A DNA stretch of 64,000 nt from Chaetoceros tenuissimus (Eukaryota > Bacillariophyta > Thalassiosirophyceae > Chaetocerotales > Chaetocerotaceae). The notes beneath the pieces were generated by a model that worked only from the letters and a program-made list of their open reading frames with translations, was not told the DNA's origin and did no database searches. The position numbers and the translations under genes were made by a program. Within the stretch, counting starts at the first letter, position 1. Every line of letters starts with the position of its first letter. Positions 43,231 to 54,862 of the stretch are shown here, one piece after another. The stretch covers positions 1,612,001-1,676,000 of the forward strand of contig BLLK01000020.1 in NCBI GenBank assembly GCA_021927905.1, read 5' to 3'.

Positions 43231-46200
43231 ATGTACAGCAACAACTTCAGCTCGGGTCCTCCAGTGCATCCTGCACAAAGACGCCCAAGTGGCAGTGGAA
43301 GCTTCACAGGAATGCCACCAACCAATGCTAATCCTAGTAGCAATAGCGGTATGAATGCCTCTGCTTTCTTTGGGTCATCCACTCCAGCTGCATCTCCAAT
43401 GCGCCCCCCTACTCAACAAAGTATGGGCAAGCCGTCACCTATGAATCCAATGCGAATGACTTCACAGGGATCAGCAGCAGCAGCATTTAACAACAACAGT
43501 GCGATTCCAAGATCAAATGAGTCACTATCGACAATGACCAATCGCACTGATTTTCAACATCAGCAGCATGCAACTCCAGTTCGTAATACTTCAGTTCCAA
43601 AAACTATTAATGTCACGGCAAATGCGAATTTAGCTCAGCCGGCAAAGCACCAAAGAGCAATGAGCACAGGTAGTGCCAAAGATTTCTTTTCCTCTATACC
43701 CACACTTGCGGAGAATCCAAGTGTATCTTCGGAACAAGAGGAACCTATGAATGTACATTCAAATGCATCTTATTCTCAACAAGAACAAACAGACCCAGTT
43801 ACATATGAGTCACCTGCTCTTAATACTGCTGTCAATTTATTTAGTAAAACTGCTTCGGCACTTTATGCATCGACTACAAAAGCTGTCGAAGTGGCTGAAA
43901 ATGTTGGAGGAAATTTACAGTCTCTTAAAACTGAATTTGTGAATATGGCTGCTCCCATGGAACAACAAGTTGTTTCATCTTTACCTGCTGGTTGGCAGGA
44001 ACTGAAAGATGAGACAAGTGGAAGAATGTATTATTTTCATGCAGAGAAGAATGTGACACAGTGGGAGAAGCCTGTTGAAGATCCTACCTTCATGGAAAAT
44101 GTATCTTCAAACCAAAGCGTTCATTCATCAGCATCTATGCCTGTGGAGACTTTGTCAGTGCAAGATGACAATGGTAGTCAAAATATGGTTGAAGATCATA
44201 TGAATGTGAATATGAATATGGATAGTAGCGTCAAGGAAGATACGACTGAGGGCAATGCAGAATTAGAAGATGGTTGGCAAGAGATTGTAGATCCTACAAG
44301 TGGTAATGTGTATTACTTTCATGCAGAGAAGAATGTGACACAGTGGGAGAAGCCTGTGAAGAAGGTTGAAGAAGTCGCTCCAGTAGCTGTAGAAAATGTT
44401 TTTTCTTCAAGCCAAAGCGTTCATTCATCAGCATCTATGCCTGTGGAGACTTTGTCAGTGCAAGATGACAATGCTAGTCAAAATATGGTTGAAGATCATA
44501 TGAATGTGAATATGGATAGTAGCGTCAAGGAAGATACGACTGAGGGCAATGCAGAATTAGAAGATGGTTGGCAAGAGATTGTAGATCCTACAAGTGGTAA
44601 TGTGTATTACTTTCATGCAGAGAAGAATGTGACACAGTGGGAGAAGCCTGTGAAGAAGGTTGAAGAAGTCGCTCCAGTAGCTGTAGAAAATGTTTTTTCT
44701 TCAAGCCAAAGCGTTCATTCATCAGCATCTATGCCTGTGGAGACTTTGTCAGTGCAAGATGACAACGCTAGTCAAAATATGGTTGAAGATCATATGAATG
44801 TGAATATGGATAGTAGCGTCAAGGAAGATACGACTGAGGGCAATGCAGAATTAGAAGATGGTTGGCAAGAGATTGTAGATCCTACAAGTGGTAATGTGTA
44901 TTACTTTCATGCAGAGAAGAATGTGACACAGTGGGAGAAGCCTGTGAAGAAGGTTGAAGAAGTCGCTCCAGTAGCTGTAGAAAATGTTTTTTCTTCAAAC
45001 CGAAGCGTTCATTCATCATCGCCAGTACCTGTGAGCTCCTCAGCAGTTGCTTCCAGTAATAGTGTAAGATCGGCATCACCACTTCCACCCCCAAACATGA
45101 ACAATAATGGAAATATGTCAGCATCAGCTTTGTTTGGAAGTCAAGTCTCCACAGAAACTTTCGAGCAGCAGCAAGAGAAAGTCGAAACTACTGTAGAAAC
45201 TACAATCGCACCTGCAACCTTAGCATTGGTGCAGGAGCAAACTTCACCAAAACCTGTGACAGTAGATCCAAATGCTACTGTTGCATCAACGTTTTTTGGA
45301 GGAGCACATGAAGAACAGAGAGAAGCTAAATCGGAAGCTATTATTCCGACGGAAGAATTATCGGGCCCCAGTCAAACTATGCAACAAGTTCAATTATTAG
45401 AAGCACCGCCTACTGCACAACCAACTCCGTCGAGAGTGTCAGGAAATGTAATTGAACCTTCTCCTGCGAGATCAACCTCTAGCCTTTTCTCAAGACCTCC
45501 AATGCGTCCAACTCCTACTTCCACTCCGGTACGAGATGCAGCATTAAATAAAGAAGCAACTGTAGCAAGCACACCCGTCCAGACAATCTCTGATGCTACT
45601 GAAGGTTTCACTCCAAAATCCACTCCGATTCAATCCAAACCATTGCCAACATTTTCAAAACCTAGACTTCCTTCTCCAATTCCACGTCGACCAAGGTCTT
45701 CTGCAACCCCTGAGCGCCGAAACTTAAAACCACTTCCATTGCCAAACAAGAAGCCATTACCCGTTCCTCAATTTAAACGAAAGAATATTCCAAAGCCTTC
45801 AAGTGGTGACGATGGTTCAGTTGGGACAGATAAAAGTAGCAATTCGACAAATGGAATTGGAAAATTCCGAGTTCCTCCTCCTTTGCAATTGAATATTTCT
45901 CCAAACAGAAGAGCAATACCAAATGAAACTGAAACTGCAACAACTTCCCATCAAACTGAGAACAAAGAAAATGTGGAAATAAATAATCATGTTGAGACCG
46001 TTGTTATCGCGTCAGAAATAAATGCTACTTCGAATGCTTTAGCTCCAGTGGAATCTACAGAAATTCCAACGGAAAATGTCGTTGAATCTAAATTGCAAGC
46101 TGAAGAAAAAATTGCAGAAGTAGTAATGACCGCATCTACGGATGATAATGCAGCTGAATCAAATTTGCCTGAAGTGAAATTACCTGCCGAAGAAAGAATT

Positions 46201-49200
46201 GTAGAAGTATTGATGCCCGCATCTACGGAGGAGACTCCAGCTACATCAAATGTGCCCCCTACCGAAAATGCATTGGATAAAATTTCTACACCAACCGAAT
46301 CTGCAACTTGTACTGCAAATGATCATGCCACTGCGGTGGACGTAACATCCGAGGAAGAAAAGATTAACTCTCCAGTAGCGGTCCCACCTCCTCCTGTTTC
46401 AATATTGCCTCCATTACCAGCAGATTGGATGGAATTCACTGCGCCTGATTCTGGAATGAAGTACTATGTAAACATTTCCACCAGAGTAACACAATGGGAA
46501 AGGCCTCTACCTGAAGGATTCCAACCACCTCTGCCACCACCAAAGTCGCTTGAATCAGCTGATAAAGTGGAATCTGTCCAGGAACCTTCAAACGAGAATG
46601 AGGTAGCGAAGATGGAGTCACCACCACAGACTTGCAACAAAGAGCAAGAAGAGAACACACAGAAAATAATTTCTGATGTAGCACAAGAATTTGTGACACC
46701 CATCATCTCAAATGCATCAAATTTGATCCCGACACCAACAGAGATCCCACCCCACTTATCGAATCCAGAAATCACCTCACCTACCAATTTTGCAATCGAA
46801 TCTGAGGTAGAAAATGAAATTGTCACAGAACCTGAATCAAATATCGAGCTTGAAGAAACTGAGAGATGGGTCGAACTAATAGATGAAAGCACAGGTAATC
46901 CTTACTACTATAATGAAGCTAATGGAGAAAGTAGTTGGGAGCGTCCATCATCTTTGAGCACAAATATTTCGAATCAGGTACCAGAGTTACCAGAGGAATA
47001 TTCTGAAGTAGCACCAGAGCACGTGGAAGAACCCGAACAAGAGTTTGCCCTGAATGATGAAGGTATGGAGGACAATGATGTTGATGAAACAGAAGGAGGA
47101 AACTATGTTAGAACCGAAGAAGAGCAAGAATCAACCGAATTACAAACTCCAGCTTTACCAAAAGGATGGGTAGAAATGTATGACGAATCATCTGCTCAGC
47201 CGTACTACGTTAATGAATTATTGGGACTAACTCAATGGGAGGTACCAACTGATGATAATTCATTTCCAAGTAATGAAAATGAAAGCACCGCCGTAAACGA
47301 TGCAGAGATCGAAGCAGATGAGATTGTTCAAAACGATGCAGACAATGAGGAAATACCAGAATACAACCAAAGTGGTACGAAGGATTTACCACTGGGATGG
47401 ATAGAAATGTTTGATGACAACTCAAATCTTCCTTACTATGTGAATGAAGCCGAAGGAATCACACAATGGGAAAAGCCATCTGTCGATACTTTTGAAGGCG
47501 ATGACACAATGGGAAACGAGGTTTCAAATCAAGAAATAGTCGAGGATGAAAAATTTTTTGAAAAGAATGAAGATCCTGTAGAGTCTGAACATGCTACAAG
47601 TGTATCTAGTTGGGTAAAGGTATCAAACGATGATAGTGGGAAAGAATCCAATTTGAATGAATCTGACAACATATTATTGAAAGAAAATTCAGAAGATTTC
47701 GCACACATTTCAGAGAATAATGAGCAGCAACAGGTTGGTGATAACTTTGAATCTTCACTTGATATGAACCCTGAAGTAATCGAACCATCAGAAGATGCAT
47801 TGCCTGTAGGATGGGAAAAAGTTTTTGACGAATTATCTGGGCAGTACTATTACATAAACGAAACTGAAAATATTACACAATGGGAAAGACCAGGTACTGA
47901 CAATGCGCATAATGTGTCAGAGCTGAGTGATTTCCAAGCCTTGGAACCTACCAGAATGGAAAAAGATGATGACGAGTTTAAAATTTTAGATGATATGCCT
48001 TATGAAGAGAAAGATGACGAGTTTAAAATTTTAGATGACATGCCTTATGAAGAGAAGAATGTAGACACCTCTAGCGATTCTCCACTTCCTTCTGGATGGG
48101 AAAAAATGATGGATGAATCTTCAGGTCAATTTTATTATGTCAATAAAGATGAAAACATCACTCAATGGGAAAAACCTGAAAAGGATTCTGATCCAGTAAG
48201 CGGCGATCTTGTGAATCAGAATGAGGAAATTCCTGCAAACATAGACGAAGTTGTGAATGAAGAGTCAGTGCCTGCGAATGACGCTGATGTCACGTCGACC
48301 GACTTACCTGATGGATGGGAAGAAGTTATTGATGAGTCTTCTGGACAGATTTACTACTACAATGAAGTGGAGAACTTAACCCAATGGGATAGACCAAAGG
48401 CTGAGAACGAAATGTCAACGGAAAAAGTGCTTCAAAATGATGAAACGCATGATAATGTTGATGATGTCATCTCATCATCTCAAGTCGAGACTGAGTTATC
48501 GCAAGAGCCAATTGTGAATGATGTGTTAGTCACAAAAGAAGCAAATGACGAAAAGCAAGATGATCTGCCAAAAGGATGGGAAGAAGTAATAGATGAGACA
48601 TCTGGACAGCCATACTATTTAAATGCTACTGAAAACATAACTCAGTGGGAGAAGCCAGAGTTTAGCGAAGAAGCAATTGGTCCAGATACCACAGCAGCAG
48701 CCTCAGATCCAACAGAAGAGAACGACAATTTAGCTGACCTCGATCAACCTGTTAATGACATTGACGAAGATACGAATGATTTACCCGATGGAAGGGAGGA
48801 ATTGATAGATGAATCTACTGGTCAGGTGTACTATTTCAATTCTGAACTGAATCAAACTCAGTGGGATAGACCTGTATTAGAAAAAAATACACCCGAAAGA
48901 GATACTGAGCAAGTAGCTGATTCTATTGGAGGGGATGCACCAGAGGAAGAATTGAATCATGACGAAGTCAATCAGGATGCACTGATTTCTTTGCCATTGG
49001 GATGGGAAGAACTGGTTGACGAATCATCAGGTCAAACTTACTACTTCAATGAATTGAAAAATATCACACAATGGGAAAGACCAGAGTCAGATGAGATTCA
49101 GATAACGAATGATGACAACAGTATGACTAATTCACCAGAGCAAATAGATGAGATAGCAGAGCAAATTTCGCTATCTCAGCCAAAAGAGGAGGAAGAAGAA

Positions 49201-52149
49201 GTGGACGAAGACGGAGATATGGATCTACCTATTGGGTGGGTAAAACTCGTGGATGAAAATTCGGGCGATCCATATTACTTCAATGAAGTTGAAAATATCA
49301 CCCAATGGGAAAAGCCAGAATGTAAAGAAGCGAATGCAGATGGAGTCGCCAGTACCGGTAGTAACGCAGACGAACAGCCTGAAGAGTCGACAACAGACTT
49401 ACCACCAGGCTGGACGGAAGCTGTAGATGAAACTTCTGGGGATGTCTACTATTACAACGAAGTAACCAATGTGACACAGTGGGAGAAACCATCTTTCCCA
49501 GAAAAAGCTATGGAAGAAGTTGTTGACCAAATCAAGAAGGAAACCATTAGCAGCAATAATAGTGCTAGATCTTCACAGGATTGGGTCAAAGTTGATACCC
49601 AGGAGGATAAAGGTGCCGATACGAAGGCTAAGGAAGTTAGTAATTCCCTTCCACCTGGATGGGAAGAATGTGAGGATCCTTCTAGTGGTAACGTATATTA
49701 CTACAATGAGAAAGAGAACATTACTCAATGGGAACGTCCGGTTCTAAAAGAAAAGATTACTTCGCAATTCAAGCCACTGATGCGTCCAAGGCCACCTCAT
49801 GCTTTAATATCGTTTGGATTTGGTGGAAGAGTTTGTGTCATGAGGCCACAAAAAGCTGATAGTCTCGGAATCAGTAAGGAGAACAAAGTGAAAACTCTTC
49901 GAAGGGGTCCAATAGAAGTCCACAGACTTCACAGTTTGCTACCAGAGGACTCTGTACCATCACGTAACCATGAAGGGAAACCTTTTGTGGATTTGTCTGA
50001 CGATGACGTTTTCAAATTCATTGAAGGAAAGTGTGGAGAAGGAAAATCAGACGAACAACTTCTGTGGAATCTAATTTCCATTGCAGCTCGTTGGAAGGGT
50101 AGACTTCGCAGCGCTGAAGGTTATCAAAATCCATCAAGTGTTGAAGCTTCTATTGTGGCATTATTACTACGAAGTAGGAACATTTCTTTTTCAAACTTGA
50201 TTTCTCCATCATATGTCTGTAAGTCTTGCTTTGTATTGTGACTTTTAGTTCTTTCACCAAGTCTCATTTCTTTTTCAATGAAAGTGAATCAACAAGCTAG
50301 TGAACCATGCTTGAAGGAGGTTCAAAACTTTCTACTAAAAGGTGAACGTGAGGAGGCACTGAAATGCGCATTATCCGGTGGAGACCACGCACTTGCATTT
50401 CTCATTGCTAGTCTTTGTGGACCAAGTGCATATCACACAGCTGCAAAATATTTTATCGACAAGAAACTGCAGATTGGAACCCCTCTTTACACAGCCACTT
50501 CGCTTTTTGCAAATCAGATGTTATCGCAAAAAGAAGCAGACGATGCTGCGGACTCCTTCTGGGAGAAATCAAGCGACAAAATAGACGAATCATGGCAGCA
50601 CCACTTAACAACAATTCTGAGTAATCAGACAAAGGGATGGCAAAAAGTTGTAACTGCCCTTGGAGATTCCCTGCTTTATAAGGGACACACCGAAGCTGCT
50701 CACTGCTGCTATCTAGTTAGCGGACGTCCAATCACAAACCCTTCTGACCCTGCAACAAGACTAGTCTTAATTGGTTGTGACCATAGAAAGCAAAAACATA
50801 TTGCACTCATGACAGAAGAAAGTTGGGAAGCATATTTGAGAACTGAAGTTTTTGAGTGGACTAAAAGGAAAGGGAATCCAAATGCTGTAATTACAGCTCT
50901 TCAACCATTCAAATTGCAGTATGCAATACTTCTTGCTGACTTTGGCTTTGAAGCAGAGGCAAAAGCATACATTGAAAGTGTCCGTAAGTGTACTGGTTTG
51001 CTCGGGCCAAGTTCTCAAACACCCCCAAACACTGGAATGTATCCTGCTGAATTCTTGGAGAGGTTGGAAATTTTTGAAGATAGAATTTGTACTTCAATGG
51101 GTATTCCAAATGGAAATATGAAGAAGACAGGCTTGAAGGGCATGCTTTCCAATCTTGTAAACATTTCAAAAGCTGATGAATCCTTTCACGATCCAGTTTT
51201 TACCGACGCTTCTTTTGAAGAGCATGTTGAGCATGAGGTGGACGATGCTGACAGAAGTTTTGTTTCTGCCAAATCTAATCTCATGGATACTTCCATTAAC
51301 AGCTTTGCGACAACAAAATCAAAACTACAGAAAGCACCTATGGAGAGAGAATCAAAGAAGCAGCCTACAATCGAAGAAGAGCCGGCGCCTGAAGAAATTA
51401 ATACACCAATTACACAACCTACCTTTATGGCAGCTCCAATTCCAATAGCTACGGGCAAGGAAAATGCCAAGCCTAAATTTATGCCATCACCTCATATACC
51501 AAACCTTGATAGTGGTGACAAAGCAGTCCCGATTGAAAGTAAACCTGTAAAACCAGCAGCAGCAACACCATTGAAGAAGGAAGTAATAGCTCCTACCCCC
51601 AAATCAACTCCTGCTCCAAAACAAGCACAGCCAACTATGACGACTCCTGCAGATAGGAAACCCAAAGAAGAAGCACCATCTTCAGCCTCAAGTAGATTCT
51701 CACTAAGTGGATGGATCGCAAAGAAGCTAAATCCAGATGCAACTGTAGCAGATGCAGGAGGTGCAATGGAAGCGTACTACGATGAAAAGTTGAAGCGTTG
51801 GATTTTCCCTGGAGATGATCCTCAGGAAGTTGCAAAACCTCTTGCACCTCCACCAACTACTCCAATGACTACCGAGAAGAAGGAGGTGTCGACGCCAGCT
51901 CCCGCAAATGATCCCCTTGCTATGATGATGGCGCCACCACCAACCCGTACTCCATCATCTAATTTAATGGCTCCTCCTTCGAGAGGAACTCCATCGGCGT
52001 CACTCAGAGGCCCACCGATGATTCCTCGAAACTTGAACACACCTCAAGGAACTCCAGCTCCAAAAGCAGCGAACAATGTTGCTACTGCACCACCTCAATT
52101 TGTCATATTTACACCATCTGCTACGGAGAAGAAGGAGAGTGAAGACTAG
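43231..52149 (+). CDS. SEC16: Sec16-like COPII scaffold with an array of 17 WW domains
   Basis: Join(43231..50218,50285..52149), about 2950 residues; a 66-bp intron (50219-50284) falls inside the Sec16 core. Residues about 250-2170 carry 17 WW domains of the form LP-x-GW-x-E-x-x-D-x-x-[ST]-G-x-x-YYxN-x5-TQWE+P. The first Trp of the thirteenth is Arg (near 48793), and an eroded copy lies near 47610. Next comes the Sec16 central conserved domain (HALISFGFGGRVCVMRP), then the helical ACE1 domain (EALKCALSGGDHALAFLIAS, YHTAAKYFI). A Pro/Ala-rich tail carries the conserved WIAKKLNPDA and YYDEKLKRWIFPGDDPQE segments. Sec16 organises ER exit sites and binds Sec13, Sec23 and Sec24. WW domains bind Pro-rich ligands, and the protein has Pro-rich linkers of its own. 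Confidence 0.9.
44105..44998 (+). repeat. Three tandem WW-domain units of about 294-300 bp
   Basis: Near-identical units start at about 44105, 44405 and 44699, with periods of 300 and 294 bp, each encoding about 98 residues including one WW domain. The first has six extra bases in the AATATG-type stretch. The near-absence of synonymous change suggests recent duplication or gene conversion. Confidence 0.9.
47968..48057 (+). repeat. 45-bp in-frame tandem repeat
   Basis: Two 45-bp copies encode DDEFKILDDMPYEEK twice within a linker between WW domains 9 and 10. Confidence 0.85.
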
Positions 52150-52250
52150 ATTTAATGAATAGAATTTTGAATAAGAAAAGTTTTGACAAAAAGTGTTATT
52201 ATCATAGACAATACTTGGAACAGTTTGTCATAATAGATTACAAAGTGAAT

Positions 52251-54098
52251 TTACAAGTCAATAGTATCAGCAACAGACTTCATTTCACATCTATGTCCAA
52301 ACAAATCTTTCAACACATATTCCGATACGCGATTTGCCTCAAACACCTCTTGATACTCGTAGGGTGATGGTTGCGATTCGAGACAAAAAGTTTTGGTGAT
52401 AATTTCACAATTACCATCAGGTAAACATCCCACCTCAATTCTCTCATTGGATGGGAAAGTATCATTCGAAATAGAGTCGTCACTACGAAGATGACTTTCG
52501 GGAATAATTTTTGTAGTAACAGAAGTTGAGTCTTCTTTTGTACGCCGTAATACAACAACAGCGCTAATCAATGCAATTGTTACTGATGCGATTCCAATTC
52601 CAATTACTATATTTCTCCCTCGCATATTTTTCTCACTAGAATTAAGTGTCAGAGAGAACTTAGTCACTAACTCTCCCGCTGTAAGAGATGGAATAGAATC
52701 AACTAATGAAGGAAACAACTCCTCAATTGTGCTTTGAACCAATTTCTGAATCTCTTCCTCAATATCATCAAAAACTTCGGATACCCAGAAATATACAACC
52801 CCAGTCGCTTTGATTGGTCGACAATGCGCCTTTTCGTTCATGTCAAGAACTAGGTTCGTCTTTGCGCAATTAAAATCATGCATGTGAGTAGCATTCTCAA
52901 GTTGAAAGAAAAGAATTCTCTTTGTCCATTGACTAGATGAAGAAAGTTTCCTCCTAATTTTCTTACAACCCGAAAACACCAGGGAAAAATACCTCGTAAA
53001 GTCTCTCTCAATGTTGCGAAGAATAATGAAGAGGTCATCTTCGGATATATCATTGTCTTTGGTGAGAAATATATTCAACCGGATATCCATTTCCAGTCTA
53101 GATGCAAAATGATATGCCGATGGGATCACTCCTCCTTGCAAGGCTGTACAATTAGGGTCCCTTTCAAGAATTGATGTGGGACTAGTAGATGAGGTAATAG
53201 ACGGCTTCTCGTGAGATAGGTTTGGCTTAAAGTATGAACTTGGAGCTACCGAGAAACTTGGCCTCCGAGATGGCACCATCTTTGTATGGTCATTGGTCAT
53301 GCTTTGTGAAGGCACCATAGACTGTATAATACTGGGCGCCAATGTTGGGGAGCTAGAGATATCATATGGTACGTTTGTTTCGTTGAATTCAGTACCACAA
53401 AGGCAGATATCTTCAAAATGACTTTGGAATACATCACATGTCTCCGCATCAAATTCATTGTCAATATCCATTGCAAGTATAAACTCCAATGCGCCACATG
53501 TAGATTCCTTCTCATTTGCAAGGGTTACCTTTTGGAATCTATTCAAAATTGTTTCATTTTCATTTTTGCAAAGTCTACAGGATATGTTTTCCACTGGTTT
53601 TGAAAAACAACCACAATTCACAACGCCTCGATACTGTATATAATCACAAATCTCTGTGCTTGTAGGGTGGAAGGATAGAAATCTCTCAACTTCGCCACAA
53701 GTTACACCTGTAAACTCATCAAAATATGAATTAGGGTAAGTCATACTTCCAGAAGCGCACAAAGTACACGGGGGAGAAATCATACTCATTGATGCGCTGA
53801 ATTTTGTAGTGCCATGGTAGCAACATGATTCAGATGCTAAAATTTGATACAGATAGCAGTCAAAAGTTTTTGCTATGGTTTTTGAAGCTTCAAATTCCAA
53901 TTCTCCACAAGTATTTACATCAGGTAAGATTGTATCTATCTGGACCGACTTCATCACAGCACTTTCAAGTAACCCGCCGCTTGTCATATATGGTCGACAA
54001 ATAGAACATTGTCCGTTCATTTGGGCAGACGAGATGCTTATTAAATAGAGAGAATATATGGCTAGTAGATTTATCACTTGTTTTGCACAGAAAGGCAT
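52251..54098 (-). CDS. Cys-rich type I membrane protein, hypothetical
   Basis: 615 residues from ATG 54096-54098; the frame extends seven codons upstream without an ATG. MPFCAKQVINLLAIYSLYLI is a signal peptide ending near SAQ. The outer part has three Cys-rich units (residues about 27-90, 105-165 and 170-235). Each starts with C-x2-C and contains T-CGxLE or CGEVE, then a late pair of cysteines (CC or CxC). A Ser/Pro/Thr linker with repeated MVPS and SPT follows, then a second globular region. The membrane segment is IVIGIGIASVTIALISAVVV near residue 505, followed by RRTK and a cytoplasmic tail of about 80 residues. The layout is receptor-like or adhesion-like. No known family was recognised. 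Similar Cys-unit proteins are frequent in diatoms, from general knowledge. Confidence 0.72.
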   Translation of the reverse strand: MPFCAKQVINLLAIYSLYLISISSAQMNGQCSICRPYMTSGGLLESAVMKSVQIDTILPDVNTCGELEFEASKTIAKTFDCYLYQILASESCCYHGTTKFSASMSMISPPCTLCASGSMTYPNSYFDEFTGVTCGEVERFLSFHPTSTEICDYIQYRGVVNCGCFSKPVENISCRLCKNENETILNRFQKVTLANEKESTCGALEFILAMDIDNEFDAETCDVFQSHFEDICLCGTEFNETNVPYDISSSPTLAPSIIQSMVPSQSMTNDHTKMVPSRRPSFSVAPSSYFKPNLSHEKPSITSSTSPTSILERDPNCTALQGGVIPSAYHFASRLEMDIRLNIFLTKDNDISEDDLFIILRNIERDFTRYFSLVFSGCKKIRRKLSSSSQWTKRILFFQLENATHMHDFNCAKTNLVLDMNEKAHCRPIKATGVVYFWVSEVFDDIEEEIQKLVQSTIEELFPSLVDSIPSLTAGELVTKFSLTLNSSEKNMRGRNIVIGIGIASVTIALISAVVVLRRTKEDSTSVTTKIIPESHLRSDDSISNDTFPSNERIEVGCLPDGNCEIITKTFCLESQPSPYEYQEVFEANRVSEYVLKDLFGHRCEMKSVADTIDL

Positions 54099-54862
54099 TT
54101 TTTCATTGGTACTCTTCAATTATGAAACAATCAACAAGGCTGTACTATATCATACGATCGTTTCTATATCATAACAACATATCATTTCAGTTTGATGAAA
54201 ATTCACTTTAGAGTTGGCACGCTAGTAACATGATCGAATTGAAAGAGAGAGAAGGAAAGACAGAATTTACTCTCTTTCACAACACAGACGATAGTCCCAC
54301 TTTCGAAAAAAAACACGACTTATTTTCTGGCGCGCTTTTACACTTACTTAGACTAGAGATAGGGAAGGTACCATACTCCGAATCAAATCAGCTTCTTACA
54401 GTTTTTGATTTATTGTTTCCAATGATAAGCATACTACTCGTACATAAATAACAAAAACTGAACAAACATTGTCATGGGCCTTTCTTGAAAATCTTTCACC
54501 TTAGGTTATATTTAAGTATTGGTTTATAATGATGATAAAATTAAAAATGCATCTTTCGGCAGTATTTCACTTTTCGATTTTCTTGTCCTTTTTACATTTG
54601 TAATGACTATACCTACTCTTAATGCTCATGTACTGAATTGAAATATGGAAACTTTCAATTTTCTTTTTTTCTCTATTACTCAAAAAATAACAAAAAAGCC
54701 TGACAACCCCTCTGGAAATGTAGGGATTGATTTATTCCATACAGCAATTTATGTCAAAACCTTCGAGCCTTGACTTTTTTGATATTTTGATATCCAAAAT
54801 CCAAAACATTCAGCTGATTCATCAATTCAAGAAAGGCGTGATAATACAGCTGTGAAATTAAC
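54099..54862. other. Divergent intergenic region
   Basis: 0.76 kb of AT-rich DNA between the Cys-rich membrane protein and the insulysin gene. A 73-codon ATG frame (54230-54451, plus) has no recognisable feature and is not called. No repeats or RNAs were seen. Confidence 0.35.

Noticed and set aside
54230-54451. ATG-started 73-codon frame upstream of the insulysin gene
   Set aside because: No recognisable features, and it lies in a divergent promoter region. Kept only as a remark.
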